A stretch of DNA of 46,360 nt from Bacillus massiliglaciei. GTDB taxonomy: Bacteria; Bacillota; Bacilli; Bacillales; DSM-1321. Where the stretch lies: NCBI RefSeq assembly GCF_900098925.1, contig NZ_LT622360.1, forward strand, positions 1 through 46,360, read 5' to 3'. The notes under the pieces are model-generated. The model made no database searches and was not told the origin of the DNA. It saw only the letters and a list, made by a program, of their open reading frames with translations. Positions 16,243-25,213 of the stretch are shown piece after piece. The stretch's first letter is position 1. Each line of letters opens with the position of its first letter. A program made the translations under genes and the position numbers.

Positions 16243-16662
16243 TGAGAGTGGGATCCTCCTTTTTTCGCTAAACGTTGGTCCTTTTCTTCAAAACTTTCGG
16301 AAGCCTTGCTTATTATTTCTGTTAACCGGCCCGTTTCTTCGGAAAACCAATCATAAAACTGAGTCATTGAGGCTTGAACGATGTCTTCTATACCAATATA
16401 TCTTAGATCGGTAACAATATCTTGGAACCCACGTACGAAAGGATCATCACCTTCTGTTCCTCTAAAGGAAATGATGACTTCTTGATCACTTTCGTTTGAA
16501 AATACAGCTGCGTCAAAACCGGTAGTCATTATGCTTTTGGTATATTCACTTTTCCAAACTTCTGAAGCGTTACCATACTTAAAAGCATACTTTTTTCAAT
16601 TTTTCATCGTAAACTAAAGTAGAAAAACGATGAAGTGTCCGATCTCTTATTATAGAATCCAT
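16239..16662 (-). pseudogene. lipase-like protein fragment with poly-A frameshift
   Basis: Translating from ATG 16662 (GGGAGG site 8 nt upstream) gives MDSIIRDRTLHRFSTLVYDE and then a stop. Dropping one A from the six-A run (16591-16596, minus strand) continues as KYAFKYGNASEVWKSEYTKS and joins the open frame from 16529, VIISFRGTEGDD. SFRGTEG and IVTDLRYI are class 3 lipase/DUF2974-type signatures. The nucleophile motif GHSLGG is absent and the product ends after about 140 residues, so even without the frameshift it is only the front of a lipase. The tail (about 30 residues, ending GGSHSQ) looks foreign to lipases. Non-functional as an enzyme. Confidence 0.65.
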
Positions 16663-16742
16663 TTGTAAAACCTCCCAATTTTCACTATACTAATTTCAAA
16701 AGGAAATTTGTAGCATTTTTCTAAAACAGAGGGGATTTTTTT

Positions 16743-17060
16743 ATGGTTTTTATAAAGAACATTTTAATCTTAGTAGGAGTTGTTTTGCTGATGAGTGCTT
16801 GTGGGGAGAAAGATCGCAAGGAAGAAATTTTGAAAAAATCCACGAATGCAGCAGTAGAATTTATGAAAGCCGAAGATGTAACACTAGTTAATACAGAAGC
16901 AGAAATAACCTCTGCAATAGGCGGAGGAACTGTTTTTGTAAGAGGCGAAGATATGAATACCGGTGAGTCCTATACTGTTAATGTTTTTTATGAATACGAA
17001 GAGGATAGCTATATAGCTGATTCTTATGGTTATGGGGTTATGGGGATGATAGTGAAGTAA
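16743..17060 (+). CDS. small secreted lipoprotein of unknown function
   Basis: 105 residues with a signal peptide ending in lipobox LMSAC, so it should be an outer-surface lipoprotein. The mature part is short and acidic, with an alternating beta-strand pattern (GGGTVFVRGEDM, SYTVNVFYEYEED) typical of small cystatin-like or DUF1433-like lipoproteins of Bacillus. I cannot choose between these. AGAGGGG precedes ATG 16743. It is divergent from the lipase-like remnant and followed closely by an IS3 remnant, so any partner gene downstream may have been lost. Confidence 0.6.
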   Translation: MVFIKNILILVGVVLLMSACGEKDRKEEILKKSTNAAVEFMKAEDVTLVNTEAEITSAIGGGTVFVRGEDMNTGESYTVNVFYEYEEDSYIADSYGYGVMGMIVK

Positions 17061-17116
17061 TCGAAAAATAAAAAAAGCATCGAAAAGGTAGTGACCCCAT
17101 AAAGTTAGAGTTTATA

Positions 17117-17449
17117 TTATGCAGCTGATTGCCTGGTTTGAGTTCGGTATTGCACTGGACTTAAGCCAGCCAATTTTTGCTTAATCCGTATGTTGTTATA
17201 ATAATCTATGTACTCTGCTATTTTTTTCTTAAGCTCACCATACGGCATGAGTTCTTCTCCGTAATACATTTCCTGTTTCAGAATTCCAAAGAAATTCTCC
17301 ATGGCTGCGTTATCTGCACACGTGGCTTTTCGGGACATACTTTGAAAGATTTTGTTGATCTTTAGTGCCTTCACCCATTTAGTATGTTGATACTGCCAGC
17401 CTTGGTCTGAATGAATTGTTGTGCGATAGCCAGCTTCATTTTTAACCAT
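17117..17449 (-). pseudogene. IS3 transposase orfB, C-terminal fragment
   Basis: 110 codons covering the end of the DDE domain: HSDQGWQYQ (second catalytic Asp) and AMENFFGILKQEM (catalytic Glu), then the family's YNNIRIKQKLAGLSPVQYR tail. The N-terminal two-thirds, including the first Asp, are deleted, so it is inactive. It lies just downstream of the orfA fragment inside the 17092-17713 element. Confidence 0.85.
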
Positions 17450-17451
17450 AT

Positions 17452-17664
17452 CTATACAGTACGTTTGAATTGAACAGAATAAACTTGTTTTCCTCGTTTC
17501 CTTTCTATGCCTGCTTCTCCAAATTCTTTATAAGAACGTACCCAGTTTTGTATGGGTGAACGATCTGGTATGCCGTATTTTTGGGCTAATTGATGATAGC
17601 TTAAACTACCTGATAGATATTCCCTTACGATTCTTAATTTCGTTTCTTTACTATATTTCACCAT
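17452..17664 (-). pseudogene. IS3 transposase orfA, N-terminal fragment
   Basis: 70 codons of a helix-turn-helix protein: KETKLRIVREYLSGSLSYHQ, then AQKYGIPDRSPIQNWVRSY, an HTH_Tnp_1 unit. The frame ends at a stop created by the internal deletion; a full orfA would carry a leucine zipper and slippery site next. It might still bind the element's ends. Confidence 0.8.
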
Positions 17665-17947
17665 AGAAAAACACCCCAGAAGTTAGATTTTGAACTCTAA
17701 CTTCTGGGGTGCGGCACCAAACGATGCTCTGAAAACGATAAGATGAAGAGTCACATTAAAGAAAATGTGATTTTGACCTTTTTTCTTTTGACAGATCATC
17801 CAGAGAGGTCTTACCTTAAGAGAAAATTATTAATCAAAAATCTGAATTTTTCACTCCTTCATGAGGTCCTCTTTTTCTGTGCCTCTTGTCTAGCTGCCAA
17901 AGTATTTAAATAATCTTTCGCTGCTTTGTCTAAATCGATTGTTCATA

Positions 17948-18115
17948 TTGGATAATTCAATTAGTGGAAATGCCCTTCATAAAGCATTTTCTTCCAAACG
18001 TTTAAACAAAGTAAATGAGCGTAAAGAATTTTTTAGAGTAGATCTAAAAGAAATAGAAAATGTAGTGAAGAATAACTATAATAAGACCGTAGCTTACAAA
18101 ATTGGCTGGAGTTGA
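17948..18115 (+). pseudogene. C-terminal remnant of a GIY-YIG (T5orf172/Mug113-like) protein
   Basis: A 55-codon open stretch without start signal reads GNALHKAFSSKRLNKVNERK, then EFFRVDLKEIENVV, and a stop. The H...f..kR.NKVN.RkEFFrVdL.EI pattern is what I recall for the end of DUF4041/T5orf172 GIY-YIG-type proteins. The 620-nt gap 17714-18336 contains only this and the terminator at 18206. It could be the lost tail of the 15543 gene. Confidence 0.5.
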
Positions 18116-18205
18116 AGAGTGTAGAAAATCTGTTCAGCAAGAAAATAAGGATTTATAGGAAGTTTAATATAAAAAAGAGGCTGAGATAAAAGGATATGAG
18201 CTAAG

Positions 18206-18266
18206 AAAAATCCGAACTAGGATTCATCATTCGATAATAAGAATGTTGAATAGTTCGGACTTTTTC
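18206..18266. terminator. bidirectional terminator downstream of bdhA
   Basis: Nine-pair stem TCCGAACTA/TAGTTCGGA with A-run and T-run outside the arms and a 31-base loop. It lies about 70 nt past the bdhA stop on the minus strand. Confidence 0.7.
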
Positions 18267-18336
18267 TATAAAAAGACTCTATTGTCCCTAAATATTCGTA
18301 TTTAGTGATGTCCCGCCTATTTAAAAATAGGGATAA

Positions 18337-19113
18337 TTATTGCGCGGTATATCCGCCGTCGAGAACAACGGCCTGGCCTGTTACACCCTTAGCTTTGTCA
18401 CTGGCCAGGAAGATGGCATAATCAGCGATTTCACTGACATCCAGCAATCTTTTTTGCGGAACGAGCGGGTAGATGACTTCTTCTAGCACATTTTCAAGCG
18501 GGACCTTCCTCGTTTTTGCCAGGTCTTCTAATTGTCCGCGCACAAGCGGTGTATCGACATAGCCAGGGCAGAGGGCATTTACGGTAATTCCGGATGATGC
18601 TCCTTCGAGCGCTGCCACTTTTGTGAGTCCGATTACGCCGTGCTTGGCACTGTTATAGGCGGCTTTATTGGCAAATCCAATGAGTCCGTTAATGGAGGAG
18701 ACATTAATAATCCTTCCAAAACCTTGTTCTTTCATGATCGGCATCAAGTGTTTAATAGCAATGAACGGGGCCGTCAGCATGATTTTGATCATCAATTCAA
18801 ATTTCTCCGTCGGAAATTCTTCAATCGGTGCGACATGCTGCAGTCCGGCATTATTGATGAAGATATCGACTCTTCCGTAGTGCTTTTTGGTTTCATGGAT
18901 CAGCTGGACAATTTCTTCCTCAACCGTTACATCTGCTTTAAGGCCAATGACATCCAGCCCTTTATTTCTCAGGCTTAATGCAGCCTCTTCAACAGTGCTT
19001 TGCTGAAGGTCGGATAACACAACCTTGGCTCCGTTTTCTGCGAAAATTTTGCCAATCTCGAAACCTATGCCTCTTGCCGATCCTGTTATAACTGCGACTT
19101 TACCTGTAACCAT
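18337..19113 (-). CDS. bdhA: 3-hydroxybutyrate dehydrogenase (SDR family)
   Basis: Oxidises (R)-3-hydroxybutyrate to acetoacetate with NAD+. The 258-residue protein is a classical short-chain dehydrogenase: cofactor loop TGSARGIG, NNAG at 87-90, catalytic S140, Y153 and K157 in AAYNSAK, and the PGYVDTPLV loop common in 3-hydroxybutyrate dehydrogenases. I start at ATG 19113 (GGAGG 9 nt upstream), dropping a non-homologous 59-residue extension. It is divergent from hbd and beside thiolase, scoA and scoB, which take its product onward, so context supports the substrate. Its promoter lies in the 19114-19335 interval; I saw no -24/-12 element on the minus strand. Confidence 0.88.
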   Translation of the reverse strand: MVTGKVAVITGSARGIGFEIGKIFAENGAKVVLSDLQQSTVEEAALSLRNKGLDVIGLKADVTVEEEIVQLIHETKKHYGRVDIFINNAGLQHVAPIEEFPTEKFELMIKIMLTAPFIAIKHLMPIMKEQGFGRIINVSSINGLIGFANKAAYNSAKHGVIGLTKVAALEGASSGITVNALCPGYVDTPLVRGQLEDLAKTRKVPLENVLEEVIYPLVPQKRLLDVSEIADYAIFLASDKAKGVTGQAVVLDGGYTAQ

Positions 19114-19273
19114 TTTAACATTCCTCCAGAAAAGATGTAATGGTTTAGGTCTCTGTCCTCTAATAGTCCATATGGATAAAACTGTGGGGGAATAGTGGGG
19201 TTGATTGATTAAGAGTGTAACACAAAATAACTTTTTGGCAAAGGTTTTGTCTCTGCCGTAAAATCTATGATTT

Positions 19274-19289
19274 TGGCATGAATATTGCA
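19274..19289 (+). promoter_or_regulatory. sigma-54 (SigL) -24/-12 promoter for hbd-thl
   Basis: TGGCATGAATATTGCA matches consensus TGGCAC-N5-TTGCW at every defined position but one (T for C at position 6), with exact spacing. It lies 68 nt before the hbd start. A sigma-54 activator gene is third in the same run of genes. Confidence 0.85.
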
Positions 19290-19341
19290 TGTTAATTAGG
19301 ATGAAGCGGACCGGTTTCCGCGGGAGGAAAGGAGAATGAGA

Positions 19342-20286
19342 ATGAAGAATATAACGGTGATTGGTTCAGGCGTAATGGGGAGCGGGATTGCGTTAGCATT
19401 TGCTTCAAAAGGATGCCGCGTTGTCCTTCATGATATCGGGGCAGACATTTTACTGAAAGCCAAAACGAGAATCACAGCTGATGCTGCTTTGCTTGCGGAG
19501 GAAGGAGCCCTGATGGAACAGGAAAAGCGGGATACACTTGCAAGTATTGTGTATTGTCCTGATTTGGCGGAAGCCGTCAAGGATGCCGATATGGTGATTG
19601 AAGCGATTCCGGAAGTGATCGAGCTGAAATGGCAGCTGTTTGATCAATTGGAAACACTTTTGAAACCGCATACAATTATTGCGTCCAATACATCGACATT
19701 TCCTATTACCAAACTGATGGAGAAGGCTTCATTTGCTGAACGGATGGTGATTGCTCACTTTTTTAACCCGGGCCATCTTGTCCCATTGGTGGAAATCATT
19801 CAGCATGAACAGACCGATCAGCGGGTGCTTGAGAATGTGATTAACTTGCTGCGCAGCATTGGAAAAGCCCCGGTTTTATTAAAGAAAGAGATTGCTGGGT
19901 TTATTGGCAACAGGCTTCAGACGGCCCTGATGAGAGAAGCTTTTCATTTGCTTGAGGAGGGGATAGCGGACGCAGAAGGGATCGATACAGCAATTACGGC
20001 CGGTCCTGGTTTCAGATGGTCGTTTACAGGTCCGATTGAAATAGCCGATCTTGGCGGGCTGGATACATGGCAGCGTGTATTTGACAATGTGGCTCCAACT
20101 CTGAATAACAGTAAGGGAGCTCCGGAGCTGATCCGTTCCCTTGCGGAAGCAGGGAAGCTTGGTCTTAAGTCCGGAGAAGGCATTTTTCACTATGATGAGG
20201 CAGCTGCTGCCAGGAAAATCAATGAGCGAGACCGGCATTTCATCCGGCTTGGAAAAATAAAAACGGAGAAGGAGGAAGTAAAATGA
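19342..20286 (+). CDS. hbd: 3-hydroxybutyryl-CoA dehydrogenase
   Basis: NAD(P)-dependent interconversion of (S)-3-hydroxybutyryl-CoA and acetoacetyl-CoA. About 314 residues, slightly longer than the usual 280-290 because of a charged C-terminal tail. The Rossmann motif [19 protein letters not shown] opens the protein. [15 protein letters not shown], the SNTSTFPI loop and [16 protein letters not shown] (catalytic His) follow, then the C-terminal 3HCDH domain with GFIGNRLQ. Two ATGs, 19336 and 19342, are close; 19342 has GGAG at 7 nt. Its stop overlaps the thiolase start (ATGA), so the two are translationally coupled. Confidence 0.92.
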   Translation: MKNITVIGSGVMGSGIALAFASKGCRVVLHDIGADILLKAKTRITADAALLAEEGALMEQEKRDTLASIVYCPDLAEAVKDADMVIEAIPEVIELKWQLFDQLETLLKPHTIIASNTSTFPITKLMEKASFAERMVIAHFFNPGHLVPLVEIIQHEQTDQRVLENVINLLRSIGKAPVLLKKEIAGFIGNRLQTALMREAFHLLEEGIADAEGIDTAITAGPGFRWSFTGPIEIADLGGLDTWQRVFDNVAPTLNNSKGAPELIRSLAEAGKLGLKSGEGIFHYDEAAAARKINERDRHFIRLGKIKTEKEEVK

Positions 20287-21458
20287 GAGAAGTAGTAATT
20301 GTAGGCGCAGCACGGACACCTGTTGGAACGTTTGGAGGGAGCCTATCAAAGGTATCGGCGGTAGACCTTGGCGTTGCAGCTGCTAAAGAGGCCATAAAAA
20401 GGGCAAACATTCCGGCCGACAGCATTGATGAAGTATTAATCGGAAATATCCTGTCGGCTGGTTTGGGACAAAATGTAGCCCGGCAGGTAGCCATCCATGC
20501 GGGTCTTCCGGATACTGTTCCGGCGATGACGATTAATAAGCTGTGCGGTTCAGGACTCAGGACCGTCATTATGGGCGCCCAGTTTATCGCTCTTGGAGAC
20601 GCGGATGTTATTCTAGCAGGGGGAATTGAGAGTATGAGCAATGCGCCGTATTTGCTGCCGAATACGCGTTTTGGACAGAAGATGGGGAATATGGAGGCTG
20701 TCGATTCGATGATTTATGATGCTCTGACCGATGTCTTCAATCAATACCACATGGGCGTGACAGCAGAAAATATCGCGGAACAATGGAAAATCTCGCGTGA
20801 AAGCCAGGATGAATTCGCCCTGAAAAGTCAGTGGAAGGCCGAGAAGGCGCAAAAGGCAGGCATTTTTGCTGAAGAAATCGTCCCTGTTGAATACAAACAA
20901 AGAGGCAAAACCATCCGGGTTGAAGAGGATGAGCATCCAAGACATGGTCTGACAATCGAGCAGCTCGCCAAGCTTCGGCCAGCTTTTAAAGAAAACGGCA
21001 CAGTTACAGCCGGCAACTCATCCGGAATCAATGACGGAGGGGCTATGCTGGTTCTGATGGCCAAAGAAAAGGCAGAGGAACTCGGAGTAGAGATTCTGGC
21101 TGCTGTTAAATCGTATGCAAATGCTGCTCTTGATCCAAAAATCATGGGGTACGGCCCAGTGCCTGCAGCCAGAAAAGCGCTGGAAAAAGCAGGGATGACG
21201 GCTGGAGAGCTTGATTTGATGGAAGTGAATGAAGCCTTTGCCGCCCAATCTCTCGCCGTGCTTAACGATTTGGAGCTTGACCCTGAAAAGGTCAATGTGA
21301 ATGGCGGTGCGATTGCCCTTGGCCATCCAGTCGGTGCTTCAGGTGCGCGCATTCTGGTCACGCTTTTATATGAAATGAAACGGAAAAACGCGAAAACCGG
21401 ATTGGCTGCTTTATGTATTGGCGGCGGCCAGGGAACAGCATTGATTGTAGAGAGATAA
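20283..21458 (+). CDS. thl: acetyl-CoA acetyltransferase (thiolase)
   Basis: Splits acetoacetyl-CoA with CoA into two acetyl-CoA, or runs in reverse. A 391-residue type II thiolase, full family length, with the complete triad: acyl-enzyme C88 ([12 protein letters not shown]), H348 ([13 protein letters not shown]) and C378 (CIGGGQGTA). It also has the NEAFAAQ motif. It is cytosolic and soluble. It overlaps hbd by four bases and is followed after 58 nt by the activator gene. With hbd, bdhA and scoAB it completes 3-hydroxybutyrate to acetyl-CoA. Confidence 0.95.
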   Translation: MREVVIVGAARTPVGTFGGSLSKVSAVDLGVAAAKEAIKRANIPADSIDEVLIGNILSAGLGQNVARQVAIHAGLPDTVPAMTINKLCGSGLRTVIMGAQFIALGDADVILAGGIESMSNAPYLLPNTRFGQKMGNMEAVDSMIYDALTDVFNQYHMGVTAENIAEQWKISRESQDEFALKSQWKAEKAQKAGIFAEEIVPVEYKQRGKTIRVEEDEHPRHGLTIEQLAKLRPAFKENGTVTAGNSSGINDGGAMLVLMAKEKAEELGVEILAAVKSYANAALDPKIMGYGPVPAARKALEKAGMTAGELDLMEVNEAFAAQSLAVLNDLELDPEKVNVNGGAIALGHPVGASGARILVTLLYEMKRKNAKTGLAALCIGGGQGTALIVER

Positions 21459-21480
21459 GCGATTCCTGTCTTCCCCCCCA

Positions 21481-21489
21481 TGATATAAT
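21481..21489 (+). promoter_or_regulatory. possible extended -10 promoter for the activator gene
   Basis: TGATATAAT (TG-N-TATAAT) ends 28 nt before the activator ATG. The -35 region is poor, as extended -10 sites tolerate. It would let sigma-A make the activator independently of the sigma-54 promoter it serves. Confidence 0.45.
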
Positions 21490-21516
21490 AGTAGAATAAA
21501 AGGCGGGAAGTGTGGG

Positions 21517-23187
21517 ATGGACCTTGTAAATGAACATGCCCAACGATTAATGAAAATGATTTTGGAAGCACTTCCATTTGGGGTCCTGGCAACGAAACAT
21601 GAACAAGAAATTATTTTGACGAACCGGGTATTGACAGAGGCGATTGACGGAGAACAGGCTGAACAGCAGCTGCGGATAATCATGGAGAAAGATCTGAATC
21701 CTGCAGTCAATACGCCGATCCATATAAACGGTCAGCACGGATTTGTCCGAAAAGAAATCATCCATGGTTTGGAGGAAGAGTATCAGCTCTACTTTCTGTT
21801 ATTTTCTAATAATAAAAATGATTTTCTTAACAGCGATAATCATGAAGAACTGCTTTTTAAAGATATCATTGAATTTACTTACGATGGCCTGGTGATGGTG
21901 GATACAGACGGATATATTCAGATGCTGAGCAAAGCCTATGCCGATTTTCTTGGAGTCGATCAGGAAAGTTCAATCGGAAAGCATGTGGCAGATGTGATTG
22001 AGAATACGAGAATGCACATCGTAGCCAAAACGGGCAAACAAGAGGTTGCCGAACTGCAGAAAATAAAAGATGGGTATATCATTGCCACCAGGTCTCCGAT
22101 GAAGAAAGACGGCAGACTGGTTGGGGCTGTAGGCAAGATATTGTTCAAAAACGTCGGGCAATTCACCGCACTTTCCAAGCGGGTCAGATCGCTTGAATCA
22201 GAAGTGAAACGATATAAGGGAGAATTCAGGGAGCGGAATAAGGCCTCTTATACTTTTGATCAGATGATGGGGAAAAGTCCCGCTTTCCTGGAAGTAAAGG
22301 AACAGGCCCAGCAAGCGGCCGAAAGCGATTCTAATGTACTGATTTTAGGGGAAAGCGGAACAGGAAAAGAGCTGTTCGCCCATTCGATTCACAATGAGAG
22401 CCGGAGGGCCATGGGGGTTTTTGTGAAGGTAAACTGTGCGGCAATCCCGGCAGACCTTCTCGAATCGGAATTGTTTGGCTATGAAGAAGGATCGTTCACA
22501 GGAGCTAAAAAGGGCGGCAAGTCCGGTAAGTTCGAAGCAGCAGACGGCGGGACGATTTTTCTCGATGAAATAGGGGAACTCCCGCTTCATATGCAGGTGA
22601 AGCTGTTGCGTGTGCTGCAGGAGAAGGAAATTGAGCGTGTGGGCTCTACTTCAAGCATCCCGATCGATGTCCGGGTGATTGCAGCGACCAATCGGAAACT
22701 CGAAGAAATGGTGGAGCATGGGGAATTCCGTCTGGACTTATATTATCGGTTAAAGGTAATGCAGATACAGGTTCCGTCCTTAAGAGAAAGGTCAGAAGAT
22801 ATTGAAATCCTGATGCATCATTTTATTGAAAAATACCAAAATATCATGAAAAAGCGGGTAAGCGGGATGCATGATACAGCTTTACGGCTGCTGCGCCTCT
22901 ATTCCTGGCCAGGCAATATTCGTGAGCTGGAAAATATCATTGAGAGGGCGATGAATATCGTTAATGAGGGAGAGATGATTTCCGCCGGACACTTGCCGTC
23001 TGAAATAACAGGAGCATCGAAAACATCCGGTACGCTGAGGACGCTGGCAGAGATCATGGAGGAAACAGAGAGGAACACACTGTTGGAGTCTCTGGAAATG
23101 GCATCCGGAAATAAATCGGAAGCAGCCAAGCGGCTGGGGATCAGCCGGACTACCCTTTATGAGAAAATGAATAAATATGGTTTGTGA
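21517..23187 (+). CDS. PAS-AAA+ sigma-54-dependent transcriptional activator
   Basis: A 556-residue enhancer-binding protein that would use ATP to open sigma-54 promoters. Order: N-terminal sensory region (1-110), PAS domain (about 110-210, IEFTYDGLVMVDTDGYIQML), AAA+ domain with Walker A GESGTGKE at 278, the sigma-54 contact loop GSFTGA at 325 (Ser for the usual Ala) and Walker B GGTIFLDEIGEL, and a C-terminal Fis-type HTH (NKSEAAKRLGISRTTLYEKM). There is no receiver domain, so the signal is probably a ligand sensed by the N-terminal/PAS part. Position between hbd-thl and the permease-scoAB operon, both with -24/-12 promoters, makes it their activator by inference. It is RocR/AcoR-like in layout. 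Confidence 0.92.
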   Translation: MDLVNEHAQRLMKMILEALPFGVLATKHEQEIILTNRVLTEAIDGEQAEQQLRIIMEKDLNPAVNTPIHINGQHGFVRKEIIHGLEEEYQLYFLLFSNNKNDFLNSDNHEELLFKDIIEFTYDGLVMVDTDGYIQMLSKAYADFLGVDQESSIGKHVADVIENTRMHIVAKTGKQEVAELQKIKDGYIIATRSPMKKDGRLVGAVGKILFKNVGQFTALSKRVRSLESEVKRYKGEFRERNKASYTFDQMMGKSPAFLEVKEQAQQAAESDSNVLILGESGTGKELFAHSIHNESRRAMGVFVKVNCAAIPADLLESELFGYEEGSFTGAKKGGKSGKFEAADGGTIFLDEIGELPLHMQVKLLRVLQEKEIERVGSTSSIPIDVRVIAATNRKLEEMVEHGEFRLDLYYRLKVMQIQVPSLRERSEDIEILMHHFIEKYQNIMKKRVSGMHDTALRLLRLYSWPGNIRELENIIERAMNIVNEGEMISAGHLPSEITGASKTSGTLRTLAEIMEETERNTLLESLEMASGNKSEAAKRLGISRTTLYEKMNKYGL

Positions 23188-23198
23188 CTGAGAGTAAG

Positions 23199-23228
23199 CA
23201 GGCGGATGAGGTGTCCGCTTGTTTTTTT
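23199..23228 (+). terminator. terminator of the activator gene
   Basis: Stem CAGGCGGA/TCCGCTTG (one G-T) followed by seven Ts, 12 nt after the stop. Confidence 0.85.
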
Positions 23229-23308
23229 ATGTGTAAAAAAAGGGTTCTGCCCAAAAGGGATGGAAGTAAAATAGACGGGTAGAAACTGAATTTTTTTCTT
23301 CATTGTTA

Positions 23309-23363
23309 GGAAAACCGTACACAAGAAAACCAAAATGGATAGAGGTGTAAGGATAACCGTACA
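23309..23363 (+). promoter_or_regulatory. candidate upstream activator sites (direct repeat)
   Basis: GGAAAACCGTACA at 23309 and GGATAACCGTACA at 23351 match 12 of 13 bases. Their starts are 42 bp apart, about four helical turns, so they face the same side. They lie 115-170 bp before the -24 element, a normal distance for enhancer-binding proteins. No clear copy is seen before the hbd promoter, which weakens the case. Confidence 0.5.
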
Positions 23364-23477
23364 TCTTTTTACCTCTTCCAGAAAGACTGTCAGCTAATCC
23401 GCACAATTTGAATAACCGCAAGTGAACCTAAGAACGGAAATGAGGATATCTGCAAGGATTTAGAAGATCAAAATAGT

Positions 23478-23493
23478 TGGCACAGGTTTTGCA
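23478..23493 (+). promoter_or_regulatory. consensus sigma-54 (SigL) promoter for the permease-scoAB operon
   Basis: TGGCACAGGTTTTGCA fits TGGCAC-N5-TTGCW at all defined positions with exact spacing. Transcription should start near 23505, leaving a leader of about 220 nt that includes the cre box. Confidence 0.92.
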
Positions 23494-23580
23494 TATATAA
23501 TTAGGGAATGGTTTTACCTGTTCATCTAATAGATTTTCAACATGGAAAAGGGGGAACAGCGATACAGGTTTTGATAGATT

Positions 23581-23594
23581 TGTAAGCGCTGTCA
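23581..23594 (+). promoter_or_regulatory. cre box (CcpA catabolite repression)
   Basis: TGTAAGCGCTGTCA matches the Bacillus cre consensus TGWAANCGNTNWCA at every position. It lies about 75 bp past the expected start site of the sigma-54 promoter, where CcpA would act as a roadblock. Repression is inferred from position. Confidence 0.8.
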
Positions 23595-23726
23595 GGTTAA
23601 CGTGCAGCCGGACTTGGGGAAGGAAGGCTGGGCGGAAGAGAAAGGTTCAGAGAAATCAAGATATGGGGGTATTTTGTTTTTCTGAACTTTAGAGATAAGG
23701 GGTTCATGAGAAAAGGGGGAATTCGA

Positions 23727-25112
23727 GTGGTGATTCAGATTTTAGCCATTGTTGTGGCGCTTGGACTTTTAATTTTTTTAGCTTACCGGGGCTATCCGGT
23801 TATTATCATCGCACCGATTGTGACACTGCTGGCGGTCATTTTATCAGGGGGACTGCTGCTGCCTAGCTATACAGAGACTTATATGACGAACGCAGCAAAC
23901 TATGTAAAATCGTTCTTCCCGATCTTTCTGCTCGGGGCTGTATTCGGGAAAGTCATGGAAATGAGCGGAGCGGCTGCATCCATTGCTAGGACGATTGTCG
24001 GGTCTCTGGGTTCGAAGCGGGCGATTCTTTCCGTCGTTCTGGCTTGTTCGGCGCTGACATATGGCGGTGTTTCCTTGTTTGTTGTAGCATTTGCGGTTTA
24101 TCCATTTGCTGCGGCTATATTTAAAAAAGCTGATATTCCAAAACGTTTGCTTCCAGGCACGATTGCGTTAGGTGCATTCACGTATACAATGGATGCTTTG
24201 CCTGGCACGCCGCAAATTCAAAATATCATTCCGACGAATTATTTCGGAACGGATACGTATGCTGCTCCATTAATCGGAATCATTGGAGCAATCATTGTCT
24301 TCACTGGAGGGATGATTTGGCTAGAACGCCGGAGAAAGCAGGCGGCGGCAAAAGGGGAAGGGTACGGAGAAGGACATATCAATGAACCTGAAACAGGAAG
24401 TGAAGAGGATCTGCCAAAATTTTGGCTTTCTCTTGTCCCGTTAATCTTGGTAGTCGCCTGTAATTTCATTTTCAGCCGCAGTGCCATTTCGGTAAAAAGC
24501 TGGTATGACGGCGCAGTTTTAAAGGATACATTCAATATTGCAGATGTAAGTACGGTAACGTCTTCCTGGGCATTGATCGTTGCTTTGGCGATTGGGATTA
24601 TCGCTGCTATGCTGCTGAATGTGAAACGGACCAAACTAAAGCTGGCATCTGGTTTGACAGCTGCTGCCATGGGATCGCTGCTTGCGATTTTTAATACTGC
24701 GTCCGAAGTTGGATTCGGAAATGTGGTCAAAACATTGCCGGGCTTCTCTGCCATCCAGGACTGGGTTTTCAATGCAAGCAGCAATCCGCTCGTTTCGGAA
24801 GCTGTTGCTGTAAATGTTTTATCAGGAGTCACAGGTTCGGCATCAGGGGGTCTGTCCATCGCGCTGGAAGTCATGGGCAGCCAGTATTTGCAGCTGGCCC
24901 ATAATCTTGGGATCAGTCCTGAAATGCTGCATCGGATTGCCTCCATGGCGTCAGGCGGAATGGATACACTTCCGCATAATGGAGCCGTCATTACGCTGCT
25001 TGCAATTACCGGGCTGACACACCGCCAGTCCTATAAAGACATTTTCATTCTTACGATTTTAAAAACGCTGACAGTCTTCATTATCGCGTTTGGCGCTTCA
25101 CTGTTTATCTAA
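23727..25112 (+). CDS. GntP-family permease (likely 3-hydroxybutyrate/ketone-body uptake)
   Basis: A membrane permease of about 460 residues with roughly 12 hydrophobic segments and the GntP-family features [17 protein letters not shown] and [25 protein letters not shown]. The family imports gluconate-type and other small hydroxy or carboxylic acids with protons. Being first in an operon with scoA and scoB, next to bdhA, points to 3-hydroxybutyrate or acetoacetate, as with B. subtilis yxjC beside scoAB. GTG 23727 (or 23730) has AGGGGGA in range; ATG 23706 is possible but its site is only 3 nt away. Expression should depend on the sigma-54 promoter at 23478 and the cre box. Confidence 0.88.
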   Translation: MVIQILAIVVALGLLIFLAYRGYPVIIIAPIVTLLAVILSGGLLLPSYTETYMTNAANYVKSFFPIFLLGAVFGKVMEMSGAAASIARTIVGSLGSKRAILSVVLACSALTYGGVSLFVVAFAVYPFAAAIFKKADIPKRLLPGTIALGAFTYTMDALPGTPQIQNIIPTNYFGTDTYAAPLIGIIGAIIVFTGGMIWLERRRKQAAAKGEGYGEGHINEPETGSEEDLPKFWLSLVPLILVVACNFIFSRSAISVKSWYDGAVLKDTFNIADVSTVTSSWALIVALAIGIIAAMLLNVKRTKLKLASGLTAAAMGSLLAIFNTASEVGFGNVVKTLPGFSAIQDWVFNASSNPLVSEAVAVNVLSGVTGSASGGLSIALEVMGSQYLQLAHNLGISPEMLHRIASMASGGMDTLPHNGAVITLLAITGLTHRQSYKDIFILTILKTLTVFIIAFGASLFI

Positions 25113-25213
25113 ATCCATCATTTTGGTCCATTGTTATCCATGCGAGATGTTTAGGGCGACATCCTGAAGTGAGGTATAAATTTCAGTATTTAAATAGAAT
25201 AGGAGATGAGCAA

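Larger units (their letters stand above)
17092..17713 (-). mobile_element. internally deleted IS3-family element (about 620 bp)
   Basis: Both termini survive. The left end reads TGACCCCATAAAGTTAGAG and the right end is its imperfect inverse, CTCTAACTTCTGGGGTGC. Between them lie only the first 65 or so codons of orfA and the last 110 or so of orfB, joined out of frame. Most of orfB, including the first DDE aspartate, is gone. It cannot move on its own but might be moved by a full-length relative, like a MITE. Confidence 0.8.

Noticed and set aside
19236..19251. TGGCAAAGGTTTTGTC as a second sigma-54 promoter before hbd
   Set aside because: Lacks the GC of the -12 element; the site at 19274 is far better.
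20828..21592. long minus-strand frame opposite thiolase
   Set aside because: Thiolase has its full catalytic triad and family length; the opposite frame is a codon-bias shadow.
24239..24991. 250-codon minus-strand frame opposite the permease
   Set aside because: The plus-strand permease is intact and part of an operon; no start site on the minus strand.
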